Assembly (NCBI GenBank): GCA_016946835.1
Contig: JACVTC010000115.1
Coordinates: 1-35,000, forward strand
From: Neocallimastix lanati (nom. inval.)
Taxonomy: Eukaryota > Neocallimastigomycota > Neocallimastigomycetes > Neocallimastigales > Neocallimastigaceae
DNA length: 35,000 nucleotides
Direction of reading: 5' to 3'
Positions 1-9,941 of the stretch are shown here, in pieces; the first letter of the stretch is position 1; every line of letters begins with the position of its first letter. Below the pieces are notes generated by a model, which saw nothing but the letters and a program-made list of their open reading frames with translations, was not told the origin of the DNA and made no database searches. Made by a program: the position numbers and the translations under genes.

Positions 1-111
1 TTTTAATTCAGTAGCCCAGGACTTTATATCTAAATTGTCCTTGCTAAGCTTCACTATGTCTCGTAATTCTTTCTTTAATTCTTTAAAACTTAAAGTACTT
101 TTAGTAGACAT
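1..111 (-). CDS. gag: Gag N-terminus of element I copy 1 (partial, cut by window edge)
   Basis: The first 37 codons of the element I Gag protein. The start codon is at 109-111 (CAT on the plus strand), and the sequence is the same as the start of the full gag at 8165-8167. The reading frame is open to the window edge, so nothing here shows whether this copy is intact further on. Confidence 0.75.
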   Translation of the reverse strand, partial: MSTKSTLSFKELKKELRDIVKLSKDNLDIKSWATELK

Positions 112-293
112 TTCGTTTTTAGTTAATAATTTTTTTATTGTAAATTAACGAGGTTATTAAATACGAATAAATTTGAAAGTCCAACTTTAAAAATATAATT
201 TAACAAGTAATTTAATATCGAATCAAATTTTAAAACAATATATCTTAGTAATTTTTGAAAATAATAATTTTATTTGCTTTCTTTAGTAAGTAT

Positions 294-481
294 AAGCTCG
301 AAATCCTTATCGACAACTTAGTAGAAATTATAAAGCACGAGGTTCTTTTCGACTACTTTTTTAAGAATAATTTTAAGTTCGAAATCTTTATCGACAACTT
401 AATAGAATAATTTTAAGTTCGAAATCTTTATCGACAACTTAATAGAATATTTTTCAAGCTCGAAATCTTTATCGACCACTT
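294..481 (-). repeat. Leader hairpin array, element I copy 1
   Basis: Five units of about 26 nt start at 294, 333, 375, 415 and 456, a period of about 40 nt. Most units have AAGTT and CGA arms facing TCG and AACTT arms around an 8-nt loop, so each can fold as a short hairpin with a 2-nt bulge. The unit at 333 is the most diverged. The array lies between the conserved leader structure and the gag start, and is repeated in copy 2 at 8350-8537. Confidence 0.7.
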
Positions 482-1058
482 GAATTTTGTAATTTAGTAT
501 ATTTGTAGTAATAAATTTAGAAGCAAAGTTTTATTTATTATTTTCACCTTTCAAAAATTTTTCTTTTTAAACGATAAATATTGTATTGTTATAGCTAATA
601 AAATTATTAATTAATTATAATTATTAAATACAAAAAAATAATCTTTATTGTCGTACAATCTGATAGTACACACTGTCTGACGTGCAGCTTACCTAATGGT
701 GTCATGCCACGCGTGTGCCACGATTACTATATTCAATATAAAATATAGCAGTTCAGAGCCCACTAGCCCAATTACTATGTAGGATAAACTTAATCCGATA
801 ATCTATGTACGGAATAAAAAAATTTTAAAAGTATTCAATAATATTTTTATTAACTAATAAAAATTAACTAAAAACACAATATTTTCAAAGTAAATTAAGA
901 TTCTATTACAGGAATTATATAACAAATAAAGTACCAGTAATAAAAAAAAATAAAAAAAATTTAAATGGCGAAGTTAGCCAAAGTCTGATACTTTATATAA
1001 TAAAGTGCCTTATAACTAGCACAAAGAAAAGTAAAAAAAATTATATAAAAAAAACAAT

Positions 1059-1243
1059 CTTACGCCTTCGGTGACGTAAGCTCCTTATTCGCCAGTGCTT
1101 GGAAAGTACCCGCACCTTCGTGTGTTGAAACGTTGAAGGTTGAACTATTATTACCGGGTCGGTAACCAAATACCTTCGTCTACTTTCCAATTAATCTCCA
1201 AATTAACTACTATTCAATAACCTACTATGAATAGAGTTAATTT
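1059..1243 (-). ncRNA. Structured 5' leader RNA, element I copy 1
   Basis: Second copy of the leader structure described at 9115-9299. The hairpin with stem CTTACG/CGTAAG lies at 1059-1080 and the two-tier stem AAATTAACT-CTATTCA at 1200-1243. It is annotated as a structured part of the element transcript, not as an independent RNA gene. Confidence 0.6.
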
Positions 1244-1483
1244 GTTGCTATCTGAGAATACACTGTGTATGAGCTCTATCCGCTCCTTGTTATAATTTTA
1301 CAAAATTTGTTTTTTTAGAATCTTAATTTTACTTATTTAAAAAAAATTTTTTTTTATATATATATATCAAACAAGCGCCATGGGTTAATCAAAGGATTAA
1401 CGACTTACTTGTTTATCAATATAAAATAAAAAAAAAAATTAAAAAAAAAAATCTATGTTATTTACTATTATTTCTATTTAATT

Positions 1484-1500
1484 CCCCGATATCTCCACCA
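1484..1500 (-). other. tRNA-type primer binding site, element I copy 1
   Basis: Six nt inside the 5' LTR, the sense strand reads TGGTGGAGATATCGGGG. This starts with the TGG that pairs with a tRNA 3' CCA. It predicts a primer tRNA ending CCCCGATATCTCCACCA. I could not name the tRNA. Confidence 0.6.
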
Positions 1501-1506
1501 TATAAA

Positions 1507-1805
1507 TGTTAAGGTTTTAGAGAATTAAATAAAAATAAAGTAAGGAAACACAAATTTTATTTATTTATTTATTATTTTTATTTATAAATTTATTTGATTT
1601 TATTTGATGATATTTAAAAATTAGTAGCAAAATTTACAACTATTTATATTTTTTTTTCAAGGCATAAAAGTTGTTCTTGCCACTAAATTACATTTTATTT
1701 ATTTTTTTTTTTAAAAACTATTAAATTTAAATTGATTTTTATAATTAATTATATAAAATTTAATTATAACAATATAAATAAAATACATTTATAATATTAA
1801 TAAAA

Positions 1806-1863
<58 letters not shown>

Positions 1864-2359
1864 TTATTTATTTAAAAATATCTAAAATATTACTAATAAG
1901 AATTTATTTAATTGGCTATAATTTTTATTACAATCTGTTAAAATATTCAAATAAAAATAAAAATACTATTCTAATATAAAGGTTTTTAATAAAATAAAAT
2001 ATTTTTCAATATAAAATAAAACATTTCGATATAAAATTTTATAATAAAAAGTTAAAATATAATATATAAATTTTTAATTATCAATATATAAAAATATTAT
2101 TAATATAAATTTTCATTATTAATATAAAAAAAATAAGATTTATTATTAATATTGCTAATATAAGTTTTAAATATATAAAAATATTACTATTAATATAAGA
2201 TTTAATATAAAAATATAAAGTTTAATATAATTTTTGATTTAATTTTTGATCTTTGGATTTAAAAATTTATTAAAGTACAAAAATAATAATGTACACATAA
2301 TGTATTAGAAATAAATCGTAGATTTAATTAAGAATGCATTATTTAGTACATTCTTATCA
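1507..2359 (-). repeat. 5' LTR of element I copy 1 (LTR A)
   Basis: 853 bp with the canonical plus-strand ends TG...CA (TGTTAAGG to TTATCA). It holds a poly-T run of more than 50 nt (about 1808-1860). It is recognisably the same LTR as 2364-3239 and 9559-10433 but differs around 1541-1620 and in the T run. It is followed by CATA at 2360-2363. Confidence 0.88.
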
Positions 2360-2363
2360 CATA

Positions 2364-2691
2364 TGTTAAGGTTTTAGAGAATTAAATAAAAATAAAGTAA
2401 ACAAACACAAATTTTATTTATTTATTTATTTTATTTATTTATTTTTTTTTTATTTGATTTTATTTTTATCTTATTTGATTTTATTCGATGATATTTAAAA
2501 ATTAGTAGCAAAATTTACAACTATTTATACTTTTTTTTCAAGGCATAAAAGTTGTTCTTGCCACTAAATTACATTTTATTATTATTTTTCTTTTTATATA
2601 TAAAAACTATTAAATTTAAATTGATTTTTATAATCAATTATATAAAATTTAATTATAACAATATAAATAAAATACATTTATAATATTAATA

Positions 2692-2747
<56 letters not shown>

Positions 2748-3239
2748 CTAATCTATCTAAAATATTACTAATAAGAATTTATTTAATTGGCTAAAATTTT
2801 TATTACAATCTGTTAAAATATTCAAATAAAAATAAAAATACTATTCTAATATAAAGGTTTTTAATAAAATAAAATATTTTTCAATATAAAATAAAACATT
2901 TCGATATAAAATTTTATAATAAAAGTTAAAATATAATATATAAATTTTTAATTATCAATATATAAAAATATTATTAATACAAATTTTCATTATTAATATA
3001 AAAATAAAAAAATAAGATTTATTATTAATATTGTTAATATAAGTTTTAAATATATAAAAATATTACTATTAATATAAGATTTAATATAAAAATTATAAAG
3101 TTTAATATAATTTTTGATCTAATTTTTAATCTTTGAATTTAAAAATTTATTAAAGTACAAAAATAATAATGTACACATAATGTATTAGAAATAAATCGTA
3201 GATTTAATTAAGAATGCATTATTTAGTACATTCTTATCA
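2364..3239 (-). repeat. 3' LTR of element I copy 2 (LTR B)
   Basis: 876 bp with TG...CA ends, almost identical to LTR C including the TTTA-rich stretch and the roughly 50-nt poly-T run (about 2697-2747). It begins 4 bp after LTR A. Confidence 0.92.
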
Positions 3240-3250
3240 AGATGCCCCGA
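3240..3250 (-). other. Polypurine-tract position, element I copy 2
   Basis: The sense strand just before the 3' LTR reads TCGGGGCATCT, 7 nt beyond the pol stop codon (3258-3260). It is G-rich at its start but not a clean purine run. I assign it by position next to the LTR. Confidence 0.4.
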
Positions 3251-3257
3251 CGAAGAC

Positions 3258-6200
3258 TCAAGCTTCTCTGTAAGCGGAGTTAAACTTTACTAAATTTTTA
3301 AAATGAACATTCCTATCGAGTTGTTTCCCAGTTTTCTGATCGATTAAGGTTGCCGTGTTGAATTGAATTTTTAAAATTTTAAATGGTCCATTGTAATATG
3401 GTTCTAGCTTAGTGCGGCTAAAGTTTCTAACAAGAACAAGATCACCAGCTTTTAATTCTTTTCCTTTTTTCATACTTATTTGTTCTTCTCGTCTTGTTGC
3501 CCAATACTTGTTAGCATTCTTCACATTTTCGCATGCTTCTCTAGTCCATTGATAATGACGAACAAATTTTTCCATTAAAATTTCATCATACGATTTACCT
3601 GCATTTTCAATTGTTCTTATGGCTATATCATAAGGCTGTTGGTCTTCTCTTCCATATACTAATTCAAAACTAGAATGTCCGGTAGCTGTGTTTTTGGTAG
3701 TTCGAAGTGCCCATAAAGCAGAAGGTAAAACTTCATCCCAATCTTGATTTTTCCTTCCTAATAAACGAAGTAATTTTCCAATTTCTTTATTTCGGTTTTC
3801 AGTGAGACCATTGGATTCAGGGTGATAGGTAGCTATGAATTTTACATAAACATCATAAAGATCAAGAAAGATTTTAGTCATATCAGAAGTGAATTGGACT
3901 CCATTATCTGTAGTAATAACTTGAGGCACACCATGTCTTGCAAAAACGTTTATTAAAAATTTAATTATATCAGAGGAAGTTATGTTTTCAGTGGGTTCGG
4001 CTTCAACCCATTTGGTAAAGTAATCAACAGTTACTATAATATATTGATTATTATTTCTTGTTTTTGGTAACGGTCCTATAATATCTAATCCTAAATGCAC
4101 AAAGGGACCCTCCACTTTAGTTGGATGGATTTCGGTTGGTTCTGGATATGGTTGAGGACGATTTAACTGGCATTTTTCACAATTACTAACAATTCTTTTG
4201 ATATCTTTAATCATATGATTCCAATAAAAGTTTTTCTTAAGTCTTTGATATGTTTTGTAATATCCTTCGTGGCCAATATTATGAGCTTCTAAAATTAATT
4301 TAAACCTTTCATTTTCGTCCGTTATTAATTTTCTATAATTTCCATTGTCGATAAAGTAATCTTCACCATCAATAACAGTAAACTTTTCATTAATAAATTC
4401 CTTTATAACTTTAGATAATAATTCTTCATTATTTCCATTAGTAATTTTTGTTAATAATATCTTTCTCTCTTCCTTACTTTTCATTCTTGAAAGAGCATCA
4501 GCTAACACATTCTTTTTACCTGATTCATATTTTATATTAATTCCAAGCATACTAGCGGTTAGACACCATCTTGTTTGCCTTGCATTCAAAGGTTCTTTAT
4601 TTTTAAATAAACCAACTAATGGTTTATGATCTGTGTAAATAGTTGTAGGTAATGGATTTCCTTCAATATAAGATTTAAATTTAGTCATACAGTAGAATAA
4701 AGCTGTTCCTTCCAAATCTGTGATACCATAATTCTTTTCAGCTTTCTTCAAACTTCTACTTATAAAGTGTATTGGATGCTCCTTACCGGTTTCTTCTTCT
4801 TTTTGTAAAAGAACTCCACCAATTCCATTATACGAAGCATCAGTTCTAATGATAAAAGGTTTGTCAAATGACGGAAATTTTAGAATAGGTGCATTGATTA
4901 ATTTTTCTTTTAGGAGTTCAAAGCTTTCTTGTTGTTCTTTATTCCATTCATATTTAGTATTCTTTTTCAATAATTTACATAAAGGTGAGGTAATTTGAGC
5001 ATATTTAGGGATAAAGTCACGATAATACCCTATTGCTCCTAGAAATGATCTTAATTCATGAATTGATGAAGGGGCTTCCCACTTCTTAATAGCTGTTATT
5101 TTACTTTCCATGGGACTTAATCCTTTAGTAGTAAGTTTGTGACCTAATACATCAACTTCAGTTTGAAGAAAATGGCACTTTTCAATATTAATTTTTAACT
5201 TGTTTTCTTTAAATACTTCTAATACTTGTTTAATATGAATTAAATGTTCTTCGATACTTTTTGAATAGATCAAAACATCATCAATAAATACATAAACAAA
5301 TTCACCAATAAAAGGGAATAAAATTTTATTCATTTCTCTTTGGAAGGTTGAGGGAGCTCCAGTAAGTCCAAAAGGCATAACCTTAAATTGATAATTTCCA
5401 AACTTAGTAGTGAAAGTGGTTACTTCAACGCTTTCTTCATCCATTAAGATTTGGTGAAAACCAGAAAATAAATCAAGAGTTGTAAATATTTTAGCTCCTC
5501 CGAGACTATCAAAAATTTCATCTATATATGGAACTGAATAAGAATCTTTTTCTGTCATATCATTGACTTTTCGGTAGTCAATGCACAAGCGCCACTTTCC
5601 ATTGTGTTTTAGAATGAGTACTACTGGAGATGACCATTCTGAACAGGATGGTTCTATCAATCCTTTCTTAATAAGCTTTGTAAGTTCTTCTTTTAAGATA
5701 TCTGATTTTAATTTAGTTAACCTATAACTTCTTAATTTTACTGGCTTTGCATTTGCTTTCAAACGGATCTTATGTGGTGAAAGTTTAGAAGGAGTTAGTT
5801 CTTCTGTTGAAGTGGCAACTATGTCAATCATTTCTTTGAGAATTTTAATAATTTGTTCTTTATAATCTTTATTTAAGGTACTTAAAAATTCATCACTCTC
5901 AATAAATTCCATTGGAGTTAATTCCTTTATAATTTCCTTTTCATTATTCGTTTCTTCAACTTTTCTAATAGTGCAGATTATACTTTCTTCATCATAATAT
6001 TGATTATTTATTTTAGCTATTTCTTCGTATTCACTTTCTGACAAAAGTTTACATAGACTGTTTAAGGTTGGATGAATAAATAAACAATGATCGATTTGAG
6101 TTTTAAAGTTTATTAACATATCATAAAATGAGTCTTCTTTCTCAATAATTCTAAAGTCCGCATTAAATTCATAATTATTAATTTTTACTGGTAATCGAAC

Positions 6201-7262
6201 AATAATTCCTTCCGAGTATTCTTCATCTTGTGTTGCTAGTTGGATTCTTCCACGACTTTTTCCAACTATTTCATATTCACCAGGTAATTTATCAAAATAC
6301 TGCTTAGTAACGATGCTTAGGTTACTACAAGAATCAATTAAAAGTTTTCCTAGTACTCCGTCAACACTTGCATCAACCATTGCTAAGTCTTCTTCGGCTA
6401 CTTCATTACTTTTACTTATGTAGCTATGGTCATAGTTATTTACTAATAAAGTTCGTGCTATTACATTGTCTACAGTTCCAATTATTTTAGACTTTTCTAA
6501 CTTTAAACCTTGAGTTAATTGTGAACGAATTTTAGGACATGCATTCAAGAGTTGACCTATCGTAATACTGGATTTAAGATTATTTAAATCATCCATAATA
6601 TTGTAAGGTTCTTTATTATTCATCATTTTGATATTCCTTTTTACTAATTGAGTATTTCCATTATTAGTTTCCTTAGTTTTTGTTGAAATTAATTTTTCCA
6701 AAGTATTAGTTTTATTTTGTTGATTATCTTTATTCATTTCTAGATCTTCTATTTCATTATCGATTACAAGTATATCTTCAGATTCAACTTTTTCCTTTCC
6801 TTTTGATGAATAATTGTTGTTTTCTTCTTTACTTTCTCTTACTCTTGTCATATTTCTTAATTCCTTTTCTTTTTGTTTTTCTTTGTTAATATTTGGTTGA
6901 GTTAAAATTGAAGGAAGTATTTGATTTTTATAAACTTTATTTGGTTTATTATGCAGCTCATTTTCTTTCTTCTTTCTTAAAGCAGGAGTTGCAAAAGGAC
7001 GTGGATTATCTTTTAAACTTTTATGTACTTTCTTGGAATTATTTTCTTCTTTTTCGCTGTTATTATCATTCATTTTTCTTTTTACAGCATTTATAATGAT
7101 ATCATCCTCACTTTCAGTTGTGTCACTAAAATCAGATTCTTCAGATTCTTCGTTAAAGGAATTATTATCAATTGGAGTATTCTTAGTAAAAGTATTATTT
7201 TGTAAATTATTTAATGAAGCTATTGTTTTGTCATTGGGAGTGCTTCTGCTCCCATTTAGAAG
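3258..7262 (-). CDS. pol: Pol polyprotein of element I: protease, reverse transcriptase, RNase H, integrase
   Basis: Ty3 Pol that copies element RNA into DNA and integrates it. The frame is open from 7292, and its first ATG is at 7073 (1271 residues from there). I start it at 7262, where a -1 frameshift from gag would enter. Residues counted from that ATG: protease near 247 (LLIDSCSNL, with Cys where Gly is usual); RT about 440-640 with D534 and FIDD at 596-599; RNase H with D745, E788, D815, D859; integrase zinc site H931, H935, C965, C968; catalytic D997, D1056, E1092 (35 residues between the last two); GPF at 1229-1231. There is no chromodomain. The N-terminal 200 residues are Lys/Asn-rich linker. 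The stop lies 18 nt from the 3' LTR. No internal stops were seen, so it may be active apart from the odd protease motif. Confidence 0.93.
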   Translation of the reverse strand, partial: LLNGSRSTPNDKTIASLNNLQNNTFTKNTPIDNNSFNEESEESDFSDTTESEDDIIINAVKRKMNDNNSEKEENNSKKVHKSLKDNPRPFATPALRKKKENELHNKPNKVYKNQILPSILTQPNINKEKQKEKELRNMTRVRESKEENNNYSSKGKEKVESEDILVIDNEIEDLEMNKDNQQNKTNTLEKLISTKTKETNNGNTQLVKRNIKMMNNKEPYNIMDDLNNLKSSITIGQLLNACPKIRSQLTQGLKLEKSKIIGTVDNVIARTLLVNNYDHSYISKSNEVAEEDLAMVDASVDGVLGKLLIDSCSNLSIVTKQYFDKLPGEYEIVGKSRGRIQLATQDEEYSEGIIVRLPVKINNYEFNADFRIIEKEDSFYDMLINFKTQIDHCLFIHPTLNSLCKLLSESEYEEIAKINNQYYDEESIICTIRKVEETNNEKEIIKELTPMEFIESDEFLSTLNKDYKEQIIKILKEMIDIVATSTEELTPSKLSPHKIRLKANAKPVKLRSYRLTKLKSDILKEELTKLIKKGLIEPSCSEWSSPVVLILKHNGKWRLCIDYRKVNDMTEKDSYSVPYIDEIFDSLGGAKIFTTLDLFSGFHQILMDEESVEVTTFTTKFGNYQFKVMPFGLTGAPSTFQREMNKILFPFIGEFVYVFIDDVLIYSKSIEEHLIHIKQVLEVFKENKLKINIEKCHFLQTEVDVLGHKLTTKGLSPMESKITAIKKWEAPSSIHELRSFLGAIGYYRDFIPKYAQITSPLCKLLKKNTKYEWNKEQQESFELLKEKLINAPILKFPSFDKPFIIRTDASYNGIGGVLLQKEEETGKEHPIHFISRSLKKAEKNYGITDLEGTALFYCMTKFKSYIEGNPLPTTIYTDHKPLVGLFKNKEPLNARQTRWCLTASMLGINIKYESGKKNVLADALSRMKSKEERKILLTKITNGNNEELLSKVIKEFINEKFTVIDGEDYFIDNGNYRKLITDENERFKLILEAHNIGHEGYYKTYQRLKKNFYWNHMIKDIKRIVSNCEKCQLNRPQPYPEPTEIHPTKVEGPFVHLGLDIIGPLPKTRNNNQYIIVTVDYFTKWVEAEPTENITSSDIIKFLINVFARHGVPQVITTDNGVQFTSDMTKIFLDLYDVYVKFIATYHPESNGLTENRNKEIGKLLRLLGRKNQDWDEVLPSALWALRTTKNTATGHSSFELVYGREDQQPYDIAIRTIENAGKSYDEILMEKFVRHYQWTREACENVKNANKYWATRREEQISMKKGKELKAGDLVLVRNFSRTKLEPYYNGPFKILKIQFNTATLIDQKTGKQLDRNVHFKNLVKFNSAYREA

Positions 7263-7268
7263 TTTAAA
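7235..7268 (-). promoter_or_regulatory. Programmed -1 ribosomal frameshift signal, gag to pol
   Basis: Sense-strand slippery heptamer T TTA AAC at 7268-7262 is in the correct gag phase, with only the TTC codon between it and the gag stop. A 7-nt spacer follows, then a hairpin with a perfect 6-bp stem TGGGAG/CTCCCA (7254-7249 with 7240-7235) and an 8-nt loop. Slipping one base back gives TTT AAA CTT CTA AAT GGG, which is exactly the pol frame. A second possible slip site, A AAA AAT, lies a little upstream in gag. The GC-rich stem stands out in this AT-rich DNA. Confidence 0.82.
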
Positions 7269-8167
7269 GACTTTTTGGAATATATTTCTTTTTTATTTTT
7301 TTCCATAATCTTATTTAATTGAGGGCAATAATATGAGTAATGACCTTCTTCCTTACAGAAGAAGCAAGTTTTAACGGATAAATTTCTCATTTTCTGGGTT
7401 GATTCTTCTATAATATCTTGAGGTTTCGGTTTATTATTTGTTTGATTTGTTTGGAAAGTTTCGTTTCTTCTTTTAGGATAAAGTCTTGAAGTAGTACTGT
7501 TTTGATTATTTTGATTATGTTGGGAATTATTAACATTATAGGTATTAATATTATTGTTCCTTACAGAAAGTCTATCTACTTTCTCGGCAATTTTGAAAGC
7601 TTTATCCATACTTATATCATCTTTAAGGGATAATTTCTTCCAGGCTTCATAATTATTTTGAATAGAATCAATATAATCTAGTACACCAATGCGCTTTCTT
7701 CTCTTTTTATCAAGTTTAGTGTACAAAGTTCTATATCTTACATTAAAGTCTTTAATCTTTTCGTTTCTTTTAATTCGCATTGCACGAAGTTCTTTAAGAA
7801 GTAAATTTTGGTCTTCTTTAATACCGTAAAAATTTTCAAGACTTGAAATAATTTTTTCAAGGGAAGGAAATTTAATATCATCATCAACATTTTCTTCTTC
7901 ATCATCATCTTCTTCTTCATCTGATGAATCATCACTTTCATCATCACTATCTTCTCCCAAATCTTCAATAACGCGTTGTACTTCACCAGAGCTGGTAAGT
8001 AAACAAGCATTAAATATTGTTTCCGGATCTGTGATACCTTGTATCTTGATCCAAAGTTTTAATTCAGTAGCCCAGGACTTTATATCTAAATTGTCCTTGC
8101 TAAGCTTCACTATGTCTCGTAATTCTTTCTTTAATTCTTTAAAACTTAAAGTACTTTTAGTAGACAT
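7256..8167 (-). CDS. gag: Gag capsid/nucleocapsid protein of element I
   Basis: A 303-residue Gag that should form the virus-like particle packaging element RNA. Residues 1-200 have the helical retrotransposon Gag pattern, interrupted near residues 80-115 by a very acidic Asp/Glu-rich insert. An Asn/Gln-rich linker (about 205-240) follows. The C-terminus has one zinc knuckle, C268-C271-H276-C281 (CX2CX4HX4C). The ATG at 8165-8167 is the first in frame after the leader. The gag stop at 7256-7258 overlaps the open pol frame by about 37 nt, and a frameshift signal sits there, so Gag should be the main product and Gag-Pol the minor one. Confidence 0.9.
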   Translation of the reverse strand: MSTKSTLSFKELKKELRDIVKLSKDNLDIKSWATELKLWIKIQGITDPETIFNACLLTSSGEVQRVIEDLGEDSDDESDDSSDEEEDDDEEENVDDDIKFPSLEKIISSLENFYGIKEDQNLLLKELRAMRIKRNEKIKDFNVRYRTLYTKLDKKRRKRIGVLDYIDSIQNNYEAWKKLSLKDDISMDKAFKIAEKVDRLSVRNNNINTYNVNNSQHNQNNQNSTTSRLYPKRRNETFQTNQTNNKPKPQDIIEESTQKMRNLSVKTCFFCKEEGHYSYYCPQLNKIMEKNKKEIYSKKSLNF

Positions 8168-8349
8168 TTCGTTTTTAGTTAATAATTTTTTTATTGTAAA
8201 TTAACGAGGTTATTAAATACGAATAAATTTGAAAGTCCAACTTTAAAAATATAATTTAACAAGTAATTTAATATCGAATCAAATTTTAAAACAATATATC
8301 TTAGTAATTTTTGAAAATAATAATTTTATTTGCTTTCTTTAGTAAGTAT

Positions 8350-8537
8350 AAGCTCGAAATCCTTATCGACAACTTAGTAGAAATTATAAAGCACGAGGTT
8401 CTTTTCGACTACTTTTTTAAGAATAATTTTAAGTTCGAAATCTTTATCGACAACTTAATAGAATAATTTTAAGTTCGAAATCTTTATCGACAACTTAATA
8501 GAATATTTTTCAAGCTCGAAATCTTTATCGACCACTT
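8350..8537 (-). repeat. Leader hairpin array, element I copy 2
   Basis: The same five-unit array as at 294-481, ending about 180 nt upstream of the gag start. Repeat-to-repeat changes mostly leave the paired arms intact. It could be a packaging, dimerisation or translation signal; the sequence does not say which. Confidence 0.7.
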
Positions 8538-9114
8538 GAATTTTGTAATTTAGTATATTTGTAGTAATAAATTTAGAAGCAAAGTTTTATTTATTATTTT
8601 CACCTTTCAAAAATTTTTCTTTTTAAACGATAAATATTGTATTGTTATAGCTAATAAAATTATTAATTAATTATAATTATTAAATACAAAAAAATAATCT
8701 TTATTGTCGTACAATCTGATAGTACACACTGTCTGACGTGCAGCTTACCTAATGGTGTCATGCCACGCGTGTGCCACGATTACTATATTCAATATAAAAT
8801 ATAGCAGTTCAGAGCCCACTAGCCCAATTACTATGTAGGATAAACTTAATCCGATAATCTATGTACGGAATAAAAAAATTTTAAAAGTATTCAATAATAT
8901 TTTTATTAACTAATAAAAATTAACTAAAAACACAATATTTTCAAAGTAAATTAAGATTCTATTACAGGAATTATATAACAAATAAAGTACCAGTAATAAA
9001 AAAAAATAAAAAAAATTTAAATGGCGAAGTTAGCCAAAGTCTGATACTTTATATAATAAAGTGCCTTATAACTAGCACAAAGAAAAGTAAAAAAAATTAT
9101 ATAAAAAAAACAAT

Positions 9115-9299
9115 CTTACGCCTTCGGTGACGTAAGCTCCTTATTCGCCAGTGCTTGGAAAGTACCCGCACCTTCGTGTGTTGAAACGTTGAAGGTTGAA
9201 CTATTATTACCGGGTCGGTAACCAAATACCTTCGTCTACTTTCCAATTAATCTCCAAATTAACTACTATTCAATAACCTACTATGAATAGAGTTAATTT
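9115..9299 (-). ncRNA. Structured 5' leader RNA, element I copy 2
   Basis: Within the element transcript. Hairpin 1 (9115-9136) has stem CTTACG/CGTAAG and a 10-nt loop reading TCACCGAAGG in sense. Hairpin 2 (9256-9299) has a 9-bp outer stem AAATTAACT/AGTTAATTT and a 7-bp inner stem CTATTCA/TGAATAG around a loop containing AGTAGGTTA. Further perfect stems are TTACCG/CGGTAA (9207-9221) and GGAAAGTA with TACTTTCC (9157-9164 with 9237-9244). Element II has the same two loops on different but still paired stems (12230-12269 and 12402-12423). Function unknown. Confidence 0.68.
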
Positions 9300-9439
9300 G
9301 TTGCTATCTGAGAATACACTGTGTATGAGCTCTATCCGCTCCTTGTTATAATTTTACAAAATTTGTTTTTTTAGAATCTTAATTTTACTTATTTAAAAAA
9401 AATTTTTTTTTATATATATATATCAAACAAGCGCCATAG

Positions 9440-9457
9440 GTTAATCAAAGGATTAAC
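9440..9457 (-). other. Short perfect hairpin between primer site and leader structure
   Basis: GTTAATC-AAAG-GATTAAC is a perfect 7-bp stem with a 4-nt loop. Copy 1 has it at 1384-1401. Element II has a hairpin at a similar place (12080-12103) with unrelated sequence. Confidence 0.45.
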
Positions 9458-9535
9458 GACTTACTTGTTTATCAATATAAAATAAAAAAAATAAAAAAAA
9501 AAATCTATGTTATTTACTATTATTTCTATTTAATT

Positions 9536-9552
9536 CCCCGATATCTCCACCA
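9536..9552 (-). other. tRNA-type primer binding site, element I copy 2
   Basis: The sense strand reads TGGTGGAGATATCGGGG, 6 nt after the 5' LTR end, matching the site in copy 1. It is the expected position and start (TGG) for priming of minus-strand DNA by a tRNA 3' end. Confidence 0.65.
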
Positions 9553-9558
9553 TATAAA

Positions 9559-9886
9559 TGTTAAGGTTTTAGAGAATTAAATAAAAATAAAGTAAACAAA
9601 CACAAATTTTATTTATTTATTTATTTTATTTATTTATTTTTTTTTTATTTGATTTTATTTTTATCTTATTTGATTTTATTCGATGATATTTAAAAATTAG
9701 TAGCAAAATTTACAACTATTTATACTTTTTTTTCAAGGCATAAAAGTTGTTCTTGCCACTAAATTACATTTTATTATTATTTTTCTTTTTATATATAAAA
9801 ACTATTAAATTTAAATTGATTTTTATAATCAATTATATAAAATTTAATTATAACAATATAAATAAAATACATTTATAATATTAATA

Positions 9887-9941
<55 letters not shown>

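Larger units (their letters stand above)
1..2359 (-). mobile_element. Ty3-type LTR retrotransposon, element I copy 1 (partial)
   Basis: This is the 5' part of a minus-strand Ty3 element cut by the left window edge. Read in its own sense, it has a 5' LTR (1507-2359), a tRNA-type primer site, a long leader and the first 37 codons of gag. Bases 1-1506 match 8057-9558 of copy 2 almost base for base. The only differences I saw are one substitution (G at 1382, A at 9438) and lengths of A runs. Its LTR differs more visibly from the LTRs of copy 2. The rest of the element should lie left of the window. Confidence 0.9.

Noticed and set aside
294-481. CRISPR-like array of regularly spaced repeats
   Set aside because: Eukaryotic context, spacers that are themselves similar, and placement in a retrotransposon leader.
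2360-2363. LTR-LTR junction of an integrated two-LTR circle
   Set aside because: The 4 bp do not match the bases next to the primer or purine-tract ends, and the same CATA recurs at the far flank. Target duplication explains it better.
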